DNA of 64,000 bases from Larimichthys crocea (GCF_000972845.2 NC_040016.1:124001-188000); one strand, 5' to 3'; numbered from the stretch's first letter, positions 32,666 to 43,650 are shown. Notes: generated by a model not told the origin, from the sequence alone. A program made the numbers and translations.

Positions 32666-35371
32666 TTAGGATGGTTGGGATGAAGGAGGTGGCACAGGAG
32701 GTGGCACAGTTCTTTTGAAAAGTCGTTTGAATCTTTTCCATAAAGAAGGCTTTCTGGGTTTGTTCAAAATCGCAGCCACCTGTTCCTCAAGACCGTCGTG
32801 TCTGTCCTGATTTTCAGCTTTGCTGGTTCCCTGCTCAACGGCCTGTTGTTGTTCTGTGATACTTTTCAACAGATTGGCCTTTTGCTCCTCCCACTGAAGT
32901 GCCTCCTGTTTTAGACCCTCCTCTGCTTGTACCAGTGCAGCCACCAGTTTGGAGTTGTCTTCATTCTGATTGACAGTACTGTCATTCAGAAGATTTCTGT
33001 TGGTTTCATCTTTGTGGACCTCTTGTTGTTCAGTCACACTTGTCAGGAGACTGCACTTTTCTTCTTTTGATATTGGAGCCTGCTGTGGGGTATTGCTGGG
33101 CTGGGGGACATGTGTGCTGATGTCATCAACAATCACATCTAACTCTGGTTCTTCTGGAATCACAGCTAACTGTGATCCTGTGCGCCAGAGCGTACATAGT
33201 CTGTAGTGTCCTGTGTGAGGCCACCGGTGCTCTGTTCCAGTGATCTTCTTAAAGTTCAAGGCTTTTGCAGCCTGTTGTGTTGTTTCAGGAGCCACCACAC
33301 ACTTCTCAGCTGTAAGCGGGGGAAAGTCAATCTCATCGATCTCCAGGGAATGAATTGTCTCACTTGTCAGGAGACATGTCGTCATGTCGTTCTCTAGTGC
33401 CTGTTGTTGTGCACTGATAGTTTGCAGAAGATTAGACTTCTCTTCCTCCCACTGGAGGGTCTCTTGTTTGAACTCTTCTTCTGCCTTTACCAGTGCAGCC
33501 ACCAGTCTAGAGCTTTCTTCAGACTGATTGGCTGCACTGTTCGTTAAAGTAGTCCTGTTCATTTCATCCTGGAGGATCTGTTGTTCTTCTTTGATGTTGC
33601 TCATCAGATTTGATTTCTCCTCCTCCCACTGGATAGTTTCCTTCTTTGTGTCCTCCTCTGCCTGGGTCAGAGCAGCCACCAGTCTGGAGTTTTCGGCTCT
33701 CAGATGGGACATAGATGTTTCAATTTCACTCTGATGGCTTTTTTCTTTTTCAACAGCTTCCTCAAGCTTGGAGACCTTGCAGAGAACCTCCTTTTCTGAG
33801 GTCTCTGTGTTGGATATCTCAAGCTGAAGGTACTCGACCCTTGTCTGATATTTTGATTCTTCTTGAGCTTGCAGAGCTCTCTGAGTTTGGAGCATTTCTC
33901 GAAGTTGCTCCACCTCTTTAAGCATAGCTGCTTGCTCACTTTCTAGTTTGATGATCTCCTCACTTTTGTCTTCCATGAAGTCGATCTCAGGGACTGCTAT
34001 CATCTTTACCCCGGTCTTCTGAAAGAAAGCCTCAGCTGGATTGGTGGCCTCTGATATTGGAGCCTGCTGTAGGGTATTGCTGGGCTGGGGGACATGTGTG
34101 CTGATGTCATCAATAATCACATCTAACTCTGATTCTTCTGGAATCACAGCTAACTGTGGTCCTGTGCGCCAGCGCGTACATAGTCTGTAGTGTCCTGTGT
34201 GAGGCCGCCGGTGCTTTGATCCAGTGATCTTCTTGATGTTCAAGGCTTTTGCAGCCTGTTGTGTTTTTTCAGGGGCCACCACCACACACTTCTCAGCAGT
34301 AAGCGGGGGAAAGTCAATCTCATCGATCTCCAGGGAATGAATTGTCTCTTTTGTTTTGGTGGATTTCAGCCAAGGATTTTCTTTAGGAGGCTGAGGCTGT
34401 TTGTGTACTTTTTTAGGAACCACAGTTTTCTTGGGGCGGGCGGCTACCCGTGATGACTGTGATGTTATAGCAGGCTGTGGTATTTGACTACTGAGTAGGG
34501 GAACATCAGCCTCATTAGTCTTACTGCAATTCTTTTGGAGCATGGCTGCACGTGCAGTCCATGGGTTTACAGGTGGTGGTGGAGCCAGTTGTGAATCAAG
34601 GTATTGTTTTCTAGATGCCTTTAAAAGTGGAGTGGGAAGCCCCACCAGTCCATTAACAAAAATAACTTTTCGGGATCCATTAGCATTGCACAGTTCCTCA
34701 AAATACTTTTGCACTTCAGCAGGAATCCCACTATCCTGTTGCTGATTTGGGGTCACATCCATCTGTGGTTTGTCAGAGACCACAGCCACAAGTGATTCTT
34801 TGGGAATCACAGCAACCTGTGGTTTCTTTGGGGTCACATCCATTTTTGCTTTATCAGAGACCACAGCCACAAGTGATTCTTTGGGAATCACAGCAACCTG
34901 TGGTTTCTTTGGGGTCACATCCATTTTTGCTTTATCAGAGACCACAGCCACAAGTGATTCTTTGGGAATCACAGCAACCTGTGGTTTCTTTGGGGTCACA
35001 TCCATTTTTGCTTTATCAGAGACCACAGCCACAAGTGATTCTTTGGGAATCATGGCAACTTGTGGTTCCTTCGGGGTCACATCGATGTGTGGTTTTTCAG
35101 GGGCAACAGCTACTTGTTGTTCCTCAGAGTTCACATGTAACTGTGACTCTTCAGTAGTGAGAGTTACCTGTGGCTTTTCAGATACTGGTTCTGGTTCCAC
35201 AGACTTCTCACTTTTAGCTGTCTGCTCCATTTCATGGTTCAAGTCTGCAGACTTGTTCCGCACAAGACAGACAGGAGGCTTTTTAATAAAGACATCGCCT
35301 CTACCTCTGTTGTTGGTAATCCGCTTATTCCTGCCTTTCTTGCTTTGTTTGCTATTTCCACTTGTCTCCAT
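32666..35371 (-). CDS. Uncharacterised 901-aa repeat-rich coiled-coil protein, single exon
   Basis: One uninterrupted frame of 901 codons with no splice needed, in a region otherwise full of stops. Residues 1-45 are basic and low-complexity (METSGNSKQSKKGRNKR). About 100-208 hold four 27-residue repeats of the form MDVTPKKPQVAVIPKESLVA + VVSDKAK. About 340-440 and 669-770 are two copies of a block starting HSLEIDEIDFPPLTAEKCVV and including a VIPEE(S/P)ELDVI(I/V)DDISTH segment. About 470-611 is a long heptad-rich coiled coil (LESEQAAMLKEVEQLREMLQ). Three repeats of SRLVAALVKAEEEFKQETLQ + WEEEKSNLL type lie at roughly 560-870. The end is basic then proline-rich (LWKRFKRLFKR, PPPVPPPSSQPS). There is no signal peptide, membrane segment or enzyme motif. 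A scaffold or structural role is an inference only. The ATG is the first in frame, about 120 bases below a TATA box. A minus-strand AATAAA lies at 32444-32449. A broken copy lies at 21615-24172. I do not recognise the family. Confidence 0.8.
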   Translation of the reverse strand: METSGNSKQSKKGRNKRITNNRGRGDVFIKKPPVCLVRNKSADLNHEMEQTAKSEKSVEPEPVSEKPQVTLTTEESQLHVNSEEQQVAVAPEKPHIDVTPKEPQVAMIPKESLVAVVSDKAKMDVTPKKPQVAVIPKESLVAVVSDKAKMDVTPKKPQVAVIPKESLVAVVSDKAKMDVTPKKPQVAVIPKESLVAVVSDKPQMDVTPNQQQDSGIPAEVQKYFEELCNANGSRKVIFVNGLVGLPTPLLKASRKQYLDSQLAPPPPVNPWTARAAMLQKNCSKTNEADVPLLSSQIPQPAITSQSSRVAARPKKTVVPKKVHKQPQPPKENPWLKSTKTKETIHSLEIDEIDFPPLTAEKCVVVAPEKTQQAAKALNIKKITGSKHRRPHTGHYRLCTRWRTGPQLAVIPEESELDVIIDDISTHVPQPSNTLQQAPISEATNPAEAFFQKTGVKMIAVPEIDFMEDKSEEIIKLESEQAAMLKEVEQLREMLQTQRALQAQEESKYQTRVEYLQLEISNTETSEKEVLCKVSKLEEAVEKEKSHQSEIETSMSHLRAENSRLVAALTQAEEDTKKETIQWEEEKSNLMSNIKEEQQILQDEMNRTTLTNSAANQSEESSRLVAALVKAEEEFKQETLQWEEEKSNLLQTISAQQQALENDMTTCLLTSETIHSLEIDEIDFPPLTAEKCVVAPETTQQAAKALNFKKITGTEHRWPHTGHYRLCTLWRTGSQLAVIPEEPELDVIVDDISTHVPQPSNTPQQAPISKEEKCSLLTSVTEQQEVHKDETNRNLLNDSTVNQNEDNSKLVAALVQAEEGLKQEALQWEEQKANLLKSITEQQQAVEQGTSKAENQDRHDGLEEQVAAILNKPRKPSLWKRFKRLFKRTVPPPVPPPSSQPS
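34749..35084 (-). repeat. 81-bp tandem repeat inside the coding region
   Basis: Exact 81-base spacing of GGGGTCACATC at 34749, 34830, 34911, 34992 and 35073. This gives four full units plus a partial one, and 27 amino acids per unit, so copy changes keep the frame. The middle units are almost identical in DNA. The broken left copy has one unit fewer (starts at 23642, 23722, 23799 and 23875). Confidence 0.95.
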
Positions 35372-35486
35372 TGTGAAAATGTGCAGATGTGTCGTTAAGA
35401 TGTACTTATTGACTCGTGTACTTGACCGTACTTGACTCTGTTTGACTGTGTCTAAACTGGGTCTGATCCTGTTGGACTCTGTCTGC

Positions 35487-35560
35487 CTATATATACTCTG
35501 TTGTGCTTTGAAGTGAAAGTGATGTCATGTGTTCTTTGATGTTCTAGAACTAATTTGCAT
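35487..35560 (-). promoter_or_regulatory. TATA promoter with octamer, HSE-like and CRE-like sites
   Basis: Read toward the gene on the minus strand: ATGCAAAT octamer (35560-35553), the palindrome GTTCTAGAAC (35550-35541, a heat-shock-element-like nTTCnnGAAn), TGACATCA (35527-35520, one base from a CRE), then TATATATA (35495-35488) about 117-124 bases above the ATG. The same order is kept in the left copy (24351-24282). The octamer is bound by POU-domain factors. Function is inferred from motif and spacing only. Confidence 0.6.
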
Positions 35561-37329
35561 ATAATGTTGTGGCATATCAGGATATACGTCCATATAAGGG
35601 CATGGCACCTTTGATCAACCAATCAAAAACATGTTATTGTTCAAAGTTGTTTGGATTTAATTTAAATGCAACAATTTGCTGTTCAGAAAAAATGGCGTCC
35701 ATGGCACAGAGAGCTTCATGGATCAAAGACTACAACAAAAACAACAACAAAAAAAGTGACATTTCTTTCAAGCTTCAGCCAAATCATACAAGTCATATTC
35801 CCCACACGTTACAGGTTAGGGTTAGGGTTGCAATTTTCAATCTATGGAATGAATTTATTTATTTATTTTCTGTTTGGGAAATCACTGATAGGAAATCTCA
35901 CTCTGCTTTATTTATATCTGAAACAAAGAAATATAGACAGGCTACACAGAGTATAAGATTTAACAACCCACAAAATAAAAACTGTAAACAAGAGGTGGAG
36001 GCGACAGGACGATGTTGATGTTGATAAAGTGGAGATAACTGGTGATGGTCTAAAGAGACATGACGAGGCTGGAGGGAACTGTGCTGTTCAATCATCAATA
36101 CTACAGTCAATCAACTGAAACATGAACAGGTGACGTGCCTGACAGTGGAACAGTCAATCTTTGCTTTCAAACAACATTACATGGTGAACACGGCACCATT
36201 CTGCTTTGGCTTTCCAACTGTCATCACTGTTCACTGCAACAACAACAAAGTGAAAATGAGTTGATGTGATTCCTCTAAACCAAAAACAAATAGTGAATTG
36301 ACAGGAAATCACTTGAAATGACAGAAGTTTTCTGTTTCTGCAAACTGTAAACAAATCAGTGAAACTGCAGACATTTATCTGTGAACCAAATTGTCATTTC
36401 AAGTATTTTGGAGACAGTGATGGTATTTGTCATTATTGCTGTACGATTTATACTGTATTTTTCCTGCTTTCTCTAGTAACACACATTTATGTAAAATGAG
36501 AATAATGACCTGTAACTAAACATGTGGCTCATGGAATAAACATTAAATGTATAACATGTTAGATATTTACTGTATTAAATAAGTTTAGATTAGATTAGAT
36601 TAGATTATACTTTATTTATCCCACAACAGGGAAATTCTCCTGTTACAGCAGCAGAAAGGGTGTGATATACACTACAGAAGTAAAATAGAGAATAAATCAC
36701 CAGCGATATCTGCTGAAAAGTTTGAATGACATGTATAAAAAATAAGGTACCAATGCTAATACTTTTTAATGCAGTATTGTTATTTTTGAAATTCAGAACA
36801 TAAATGTCGTTAGAAAATAAAGAGATGGTCAAAACAATAACAGTACAGTAATGGGCACTTACCAGCACAGAAAGGTTTATTACACCCCACAGAAAATACA
36901 GAAAGAGGTAGAACATGGACATTATTTTTTGTTCTTTCAACAAATCAGGAAGCCCCACATTGAAGCAGGGCATCAAAAAGATTGAGTTTAACTCTCATTA
37001 ATTCTTCCCACGGAAATCTTTAGTAAAAGGTGAACGATTTATACGATCTGAAGAGAAATCAGAGTAATCTAATGTCTCAAACACTGAGAGGATGATCACT
37101 TTAACAGGGACACGCACTTTACTGCTGCTGTCCATTCATGTTGAGCCCACTAAGTAAAACAGAACAAACTCACACACGCTGATGATGGATGTAAACTTTA
37201 CACTGCTTAACTAAGAAACCTGAAACGTTCAGACAAAGATTTTATATAACAGAAGAAGAAGATTTACACTTCCTGTCTGCTGAGTGGGTGTGGCCTCCTC
37301 ACCCACAATCTCCAAAACTCTGCTGAAAG

Positions 37330-37648
37330 GTTTGAATGCAATGTTATGAAAGTTGTATATACATTTTTTTTCATATATGTTTTCATTAGTGTATAATAAC
37401 CTAAAAAAAAATAAGAATCAATATGTTGGTTACCCTGCCATGAGCCCTTTATAGCTACATAATCTGAGGGTCCTCTTCTACCTATGTTGAACTGCCATGT
37501 TTCTACATTAGCCCAGAACAGTCAAACCAAAAGTTAGACTTAAACAGGGACTTTTCACAACCAACATATTTTCTCCGTCACAAATGGGGGGGTGGCACTC
37601 CACAACTAAACCACTAGGTGCCACTAAACCTACACACTGGGCCTTTAA
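37330..37648. mobile_element. CCAGTGTGTAAGATTT-family element, right end intact
   Basis: The right end reads CACTAGGTGCCACTAAACCT then ACACACTGGGCCTTTAA, and the interior has the family's CCATGTTTCTACATTAGCCC. The left end is less clear. In the partial third copy only the right end remains (20640-20668), and in the left unit most of it is gone. Confidence 0.6.
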
Positions 37649-38127
37649 GTACAATTTTGACGTACTTTACCTTGTCTGTTCCTAGCTCATAATTATAAGT
37701 CTGTGGTATGTTGTATGTGCATGAATGTACATTTTCAACCTCTTCAGTGTCAAAACATTAGGATCCATATTCAATAATGTAAAGTTTGACATAGCTTGAT
37801 TGGTTTCCCTTATATATGATGATGTTTTTTTTTGGTGGACATAAAGATCCCACTTTAGAAATGTAGATGTTAGTGTATATAGATGTATTTGTAATATTTT
37901 CATAATTTTCCAACACATTGATTGAGTGACAGTGATTGATGCCAACCTGCAAGTTGCCCTTTAAAGACTTTCTCAATCATGTTGACATTTAAGCTTAATT
38001 CTTCAGACTACAACAGCTGAAAAAAATGATTAAGCTACTCCTTTGTGTCACATCTTTTTGAAAGGTTAAAATAATATTTTTTCTTAAATTAAAGCATGGA
38101 GGTGTGCTGCACGCTGTGACTCAGCAG

Positions 38128-38366
38128 TAAAGTGGCAGTGGCTCAGGAGGGTTGTCCATTAATCAGGTGGTTAGATCCCCTGGTTCTTCCAGGCTGCATG
38201 CTGAAGTTTCCTTGATCGACAAACTGAACCCCAAATTGCTCCCAAAGGCACCTTGCATGGCAGCTAATGCCATCAGCGTGTGAATGTGTGTGAATGAGAG
38301 TGTAAAAGTGCTTTGAGTGGATGGAACACTAGAAAGGCACTACATAAGTACAGTCCATTTACCATC
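38128..38366 (+). mobile_element. tRNA-derived SINE, right-unit copy
   Basis: The head has CAGTGGCTCAGGAGGGTTG and GGTGGTTAGATCCC, resembling polymerase III A and B boxes. The tail (GTGTGAATGAGAGTGTAAAA, then CTAGAAAGGCACTACATAAG and TACAGTCCATTTACC) is the common teleost SINE tail. It has no coding capacity. Confidence 0.65.
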
Positions 38367-39127
38367 TAACCATCAATCTGGTCAGTCCTAATCTTAAATA
38401 TGGATATCCAAAATGAAATGCATGTTGAGGAGCCTTGAGTATTGTCTTCTATGTTTGTAATGCTGTGTTCAATACATTTGTTTCTTGTCCTTATTATTGG
38501 CTTACTGTGATGTTGCAAATGGAGCTGCTATGATATAAGAAATAGCCAGACCTAATCCGACAATAAAGTATTTTCATCATATCTGCACAGTAATTTTGCT
38601 AAACATGAACATTAAACCAAATTAATGAAGGTTTTAACACTAGATTTTGTCACAGGACTTGTTTCAAGCTCTTATCGGATCCTGATGCTGCATTTTAAAC
38701 AAGTCTGAACTCAACAGAATGATCAAATATTTCTGACCTTTAAGACTCCTGCCTAAAGTTCATGGTCTGTTGGAGGGGAGTTAGGAAATGGATTCAGGCA
38801 ACATGCTTCAAAGCCTGGATGCAGTGTCAGGCATGCTATGTCAGGTCTGTGGGTGAGGTTCTCCACCATGGCCCAGAAGGCACTCACCCCCCTGAGGAGA
38901 ATGCAGACTTTTAGGATGTTTTCACAGTGTCTTGTCATGATGCAAATATAATATGCACATTGCTGAATGAATGCTCCAACTATGACAAAAAAAGAAAAGA
39001 AAGGAATCCGAATCAGAATCACTTTTATTCGCCAGGTATGTGAACACACATGAGGAATCTGACTCAAAAAACGTAGACATAAACAAGAACAAAGACAAAG
39101 CTATGTACATGTAAAAAAGGTGAATAG

Positions 39128-39141
39128 GTACCTATATATAG

Positions 39142-39230
<89 letters not shown>

Positions 39231-39236
39231 TATACA
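39128..39236. repeat. (TA)n tract
   Basis: About 100 bases of alternating T and A with small interruptions, immediately after the end of the right unit. It produces spurious Y/I-rich minus-strand frames. Confidence 0.9.
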
Positions 39237-39727
39237 TAAATATCTGGGTGTATAGACAAGGATTTTTTTTCTTTTTGGTGCAATGTGCATAGTGCAAGGA
39301 TGGGATAATAAATATAATAAATATACAGTGTATAAATAAATAAATATAAATATAAATACAGTCGATATTTTACAGGTGATGTTGCATTTGAGTCCGGTTT
39401 TTAGCTGTTCATCACAGAGACAGCCTGAGGAATTATTAATATTTAATATTTTAGGTTGCATTTGAATATTTAACTTTAACAAACAGTACACTCAAGACTA
39501 ATTATATTGCCTTTGACTAGAAGCAATGAGTTGAATGAATGTCCTGCTACCTGGTCCATGAACACAAAGTTTATTTCTATTGTCTAAATATTAATTTAGC
39601 AATTTAGATTTTATATCACTGTTGTAACATTAGCAGATGTCATCCAGCCAGCAGGGGGAGTGAGAGTCTCACACACTCTCAAACACACACTACTGGCAGG
39701 GTCTTCAGTTTACATTCCTTCTTGGCA

Positions 39728-39728
<1 letters not shown>
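39237..39728. other. Intergenic, nothing recognised
   Basis: AT-rich spacer between the (TA)n and (GT)n tracts, with no gene or named repeat that I can support. Confidence 0.5.

Positions 39729-39808
<80 letters not shown>
39729..39808. repeat. (GT)n microsatellite, ~80 bases
   Basis: About 39 uninterrupted TG units. The plus-strand frame through it is a run of alternating C and V and is not a gene. Confidence 0.95.
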
Positions 39809-39811
<3 letters not shown>

Positions 39812-42235
39812 TAAGAGGTAGAGTTACAGTGCTCAGTGCTGAGGGTTTTACACTGAACCAGAGACAGACAGAGAGGAAACTGTGCAGGTTAAATAAACAA
39901 AGGGGGGTGTTTGATTTTCTGTGTTCTCTGCTCTGCCTCTGTAAATCAAACGCACCTCAAAGGAGATGAAATGTTTGAAATGTAATTTAGAGTAATGTTC
40001 AGCTCAGTCACAGTGTATTCAGACACAGATACACCACAAAGTGTTTCTCTGAAGCTTTCAGGTTTCTTTACAGCTCATATTCATATATTAGCAGTATACA
40101 GCATTTACTTATGTTATCATGCTTTTTACTGTTTTTCTTAATGGTCTTAAATGTTTTTTAAAGAAAAATTACTTTGCAGTATCTCTATGTGAAGAAGGCC
40201 TGAGCAAGGTGGCATTCACACCTGAAGTTTGGTTCATTTGGTGCGGATCAAGAATACAAAAAATGAATAAATAAATAAATAAATAAATAAATACATTGTC
40301 GCTTTTGGTTCTGGTCTGATTCGTGTTCACCATAAACTGTATAAAAGAAGTGGTAGTAGCTTTTGGATCTGTGAAATGAATCCAATGCCCAAGTACCTTA
40401 AACGTGCATTCTTTTCAATGGCCAGCAGGGGGCGACTACACTGGTGGCAAAAAGAAGTAAGAAGTCTATGAGAACATGACCCGACTTTTCACTTGATCTA
40501 TTAGCCCCGTAAACATTTCGAGTTTATAGTATAGATTAGTTAGTTAGTAAGTTTAAAGTCTCCTTCAATATAGCATGATGTTTGTTTTGTAAATGGTGGT
40601 TCCATTTTCAGCGAAATAGACAATAAGCAGGGTATGTTTATCAGGAAAAGGATAAAGGTGTATTCATGTCTATCCATGGAATCTAAAAGAATTTAAAAAG
40701 CTGTGAACTTGTTTTGTTTTTTACCATGTGGTACCATGTGTCACTCACTTTATATAAATATACACTATTGCCTAGACAGATGCAGATTGTTTACTAAATT
40801 CAGAGTTTTTGAATTTATGCTAAATTCACATATCGTATATAAAATAAAATCCTGTGGTTGGTCCACTTAGCTTTTACACAAATAATAGAAGAGACCACTT
40901 ATGCTAATCTGACAGACGGAAGCCTGTTAACACCAACATGGAGGCCTACTTGGAAACCAGTATGTTACTGAGCTAAATAAAGCCATCAGAAGAGCAATGA
41001 GCTGTTGTAATGTCAGCTGCAGACATGGACTCTCATTTGGGTATAATGTCCAGCTGAATGTCTATTACAGTCCATATCCTGTAATTTCCCAATGGTTAAA
41101 ATGGCGTCTGGAGCGACGAGTTAAATAAATTACAGAGGAGCACAGTGAGGATTTTATTCCCCACCTCCCCATGTTAATTTTAATCCCATGTGGATTAAAA
41201 TGTGAATGGAGCTTTTGTCACCTGTTATCCCTAAGATAAAACACTAGGATAGTTCTCCACTGCCAGCATTGTGGTCTTGCTGGATTAAAGGAAATTAAAC
41301 CTGAATGAGCTACTTGTATTTATTGTGTTACATATTTCAAGTGGTTCCCTAACAAGTGAAAACAAGTGGTAATGTTTTCATTTTATCTGCCACTTTTGCA
41401 GCCAAATTTCCATCATGTCACTTGTACAGACCAGTCACACAGTCCATGTGGTTTAAATTTCTTTAGCTGCCCACGTGTATATGCTACCTGTAACTCATTT
41501 TCAACAAAATCAGCACAAGATGCTTCTACTTCATCCTCACTGCTGAAAATAAAACAACAGAAGAAGAGGCAGGTCGAGCATGTCCAACAATGTTAAAAAA
41601 TCTGTGTCATCAGCCTTTATCAAATTTTCTTCACAGCTTTTACACCTCGGAGATAAAACACTGAGGACGTTTCTATTCCCAACAAATTCAGAAGGGAGCT
41701 GAACTCACAACTTTGAGCCTCTGCTCCTCCTCCACTGAGAGGATGTTTACACATCACTTTGTGTGTGTTTGTGTGTGTGTGTGTGTGTCATCCGGGTTGA
41801 GCAGAGTCATGCATTTTTTCCATTACCCTCATCAAATCAATGTTAAGCACTCTTCGTCCATCTACTGTCCCTGTACAACCACAGAGTGTGCATGTGTCAC
41901 CAAAATGCCAGATCAATAAGCAGATAGGATATTTGATCGGTAAAAACTGGGACAACCAGTCTGCCACATGTGATTTTCAGATAAACTGCTGCTGTTTCAA
42001 ACCAGTTTGTTGTTATTTCACAGCAGCTGAGCTATAAGGTTAGGTTTGATGACTTTGCTGATCTTCTGACTTTTCCTCTTGTGACACCGACAGGTTCACG
42101 TTTGTGGCTCCGAGAAAACAACTTTGAAAACAAAGACAGGATTGTTTGCCATAACATTTTATACAGACACTTACGCCCCCCTCAGTATGATTGTAATAAC
42201 TTTTCATCTGGTGTCATTATCATACACAATATGAA
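39809..42235. other. Intergenic region with short fish repeats
   Basis: About 40205-40345 resembles a common fish element beginning TTCACACCTGAAGTTTGGTT and ending TCGTGTTCACC. From 40330, AAACTGTATAAAAGAAGTGG and GGCCAGCAGGGGGCGACTAC belong to another dispersed repeat related to the family at 42240, 46046 and 52551. (AAAT)n lies at 40264-40295 and a short (GT)n at 41761-41788. I find no coding exon, and the frames at 41366-42037 look like chance. Confidence 0.45.
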
Positions 42236-42239
42236 TAAT

Positions 42240-42705
42240 GACATAGTATCTGTAATGTCACCCAGGTTTCTGAAGAGCTGTATGTGAAGCTTACAGTGTG
42301 GTGGCTCTGGCCGTCGCCACCTTGCCAGTCTTGCCTCCGCTGCCTCCTAACTAACCCAAAAATGCGCAAAGACATGGATCATCAGTGGACCTGAGACGGG
42401 CTGAATAAAGCTTGGATGCTCACTAATAACTAACTTTAAGTCTTAATATAATTTGAACAGGTGAGTACTATAAAAATCCACCCTTTGAACAGTTTTCATG
42501 AACTGGGAAATTAGTTAAAGCTATAGAGACCAAAACTGTTTTTTGTACCAGGCTGTAAACATGTTAGGTTGGACATTTCAACATGGAGGCTTATGGAGAC
42601 TGACTTGATCTGTAGCCAGCCTCAAGTGGACGTTTGAGGAACTGCAGATTTTGGCACTTCCGCATTGGCTTCACTTCAAAGCCACAGAGATTGCTGCTTG
42701 GACAT
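42240..42705 (+). repeat. Dispersed repeat family X, copy 1
   Basis: Contains, in order, GTCACCCAGGTTTCTGAAGA, GGTGGCTCTGGCC, TCTTAATATAATTTGAACAG, CTGTTTTTTGTACCAGGCTG, GGCTTATGGAGACTGACTTG and CAGCCTCAAGTGGACGTTTG. The same blocks recur at 46046-46260, inverted at 46340-46735, and at 52551-53066. It is non-coding and its class is unknown to me. Confidence 0.75.
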
Positions 42706-43650
42706 TATCAGGTAAACTTTTTATTTCGTCAATCTTATGTCTGTCTCCCCCCTCTGGCAGTAAGAATAATTAAACAAACTCAGAACACATGTATGCCTTA
42801 GGGTCCACCATTGCTATAACATACTCATATCACTGCTGGTGTGGGAACGCAAGATTGTCACCATAGACACCAGATAAAAAAAATGCAAGTACACTGTGAA
42901 ACACAGGCACCTGGTATTGTGCAAAACATATTTGGCAAGTGCTTGAATGTTAAACGATCATTTATATGCAAAGATCCTGCATTGTAGGTTTAATACTTGA
43001 AAAACTAATGACAAGTTATACTTTGTGCTTCATGCTAGTTTGAGTTAAATTAAGATTGTGAATATGGTAAACAATAAATGTTAGCATCGTTATTCTGGGT
43101 CGGTTAGTATGCTGATGTTTTTGAGCATTTAGCTCAAAGCACTGTACCTTAAATACAGTCTAACAGAGCCACTAGCATGCCTGCACACTCTTACTCAAAA
43201 CTAAGGGCCGATAAGAGCTGACAGGGTTTGTATGCAGCCTGGGAGTCTAAACTCAGGGCAGAAAAGTTCCGAAAGTCCCATCCATCAGCCAAACACTGGG
43301 CCTGTTTTCTGTCAACCTCACAGAGGTGTCAACACACAACCCTGTCGTCGTGACGACCGCTCAGTAAACCGCCTCTTCTTCCACTGTGGCTAATGGACCA
43401 CATGTCACCATGGCAACGGTAAACATGTGAAGGGGGAACACAGAGATTTGATCCCCGCTGCTCCTGCAGAAAAAAGATTTCAACAACAACAACAACACAT
43501 GAGTAATTTTACATTAAATGAAACAAATTAAATAATAAATAAATAATTAAAATGAATAAAATAAAGGACAATTTACTTAATAATTAATGATCACTACGTT
43601 TGTAGTTTGTAGGCTGGACATAGACGATATACAATCAACCTAACAGAAGT
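42706..43650. other. Intergenic, nothing recognised
   Basis: No exon or named repeat seen apart from short (AAC)n and AT-rich runs near 43480-43570. Confidence 0.45.

Larger units (their letters stand above)
31805..39100 (+). repeat. Right copy of the duplicated unit
   Basis: Starts at GTGCCGCATTGCATGCCGTG and ends near AAACGTAGACATAAACAAG; colinear with 20796-27320. Contains the intact 901-aa gene, its promoter, a LINE 3'-end-like stretch (about 36585-36660), a CCAGTGTGTAAGATTT element (37330-37648), a tRNA-derived SINE (38128-38366) and a LINE-tail-like stretch (about 39000-39062). These internal repeats are shared by both units where not deleted, so they predate the duplication. Confidence 0.85.

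Noticed and set aside
34749..35084. CRISPR-like regular repeats
   Set aside because: The 81-base units are contiguous with no unique spacers, are coding, and lie in an animal genome.
34770..35435. 221-codon plus-strand frame opposite the coiled-coil gene
   Set aside because: It is the antisense of the 81-bp repeats, which lack stops on both strands; the protein is a simple echo of the repeat and has no promoter.
35812..35830. Telomere-like TTAGGGTTAGGG (also at about 24597)
   Set aside because: Only two to three units; it is part of the duplicated unit and gives no evidence of an interstitial telomere.
39064..39491. Open frames rich in tyrosine and isoleucine
   Set aside because: Products of the (TA)n tract.
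39736..39969. Cysteine/valine repeat frame (also at 51332-51762)
   Set aside because: Translations of (GT)n microsatellites.
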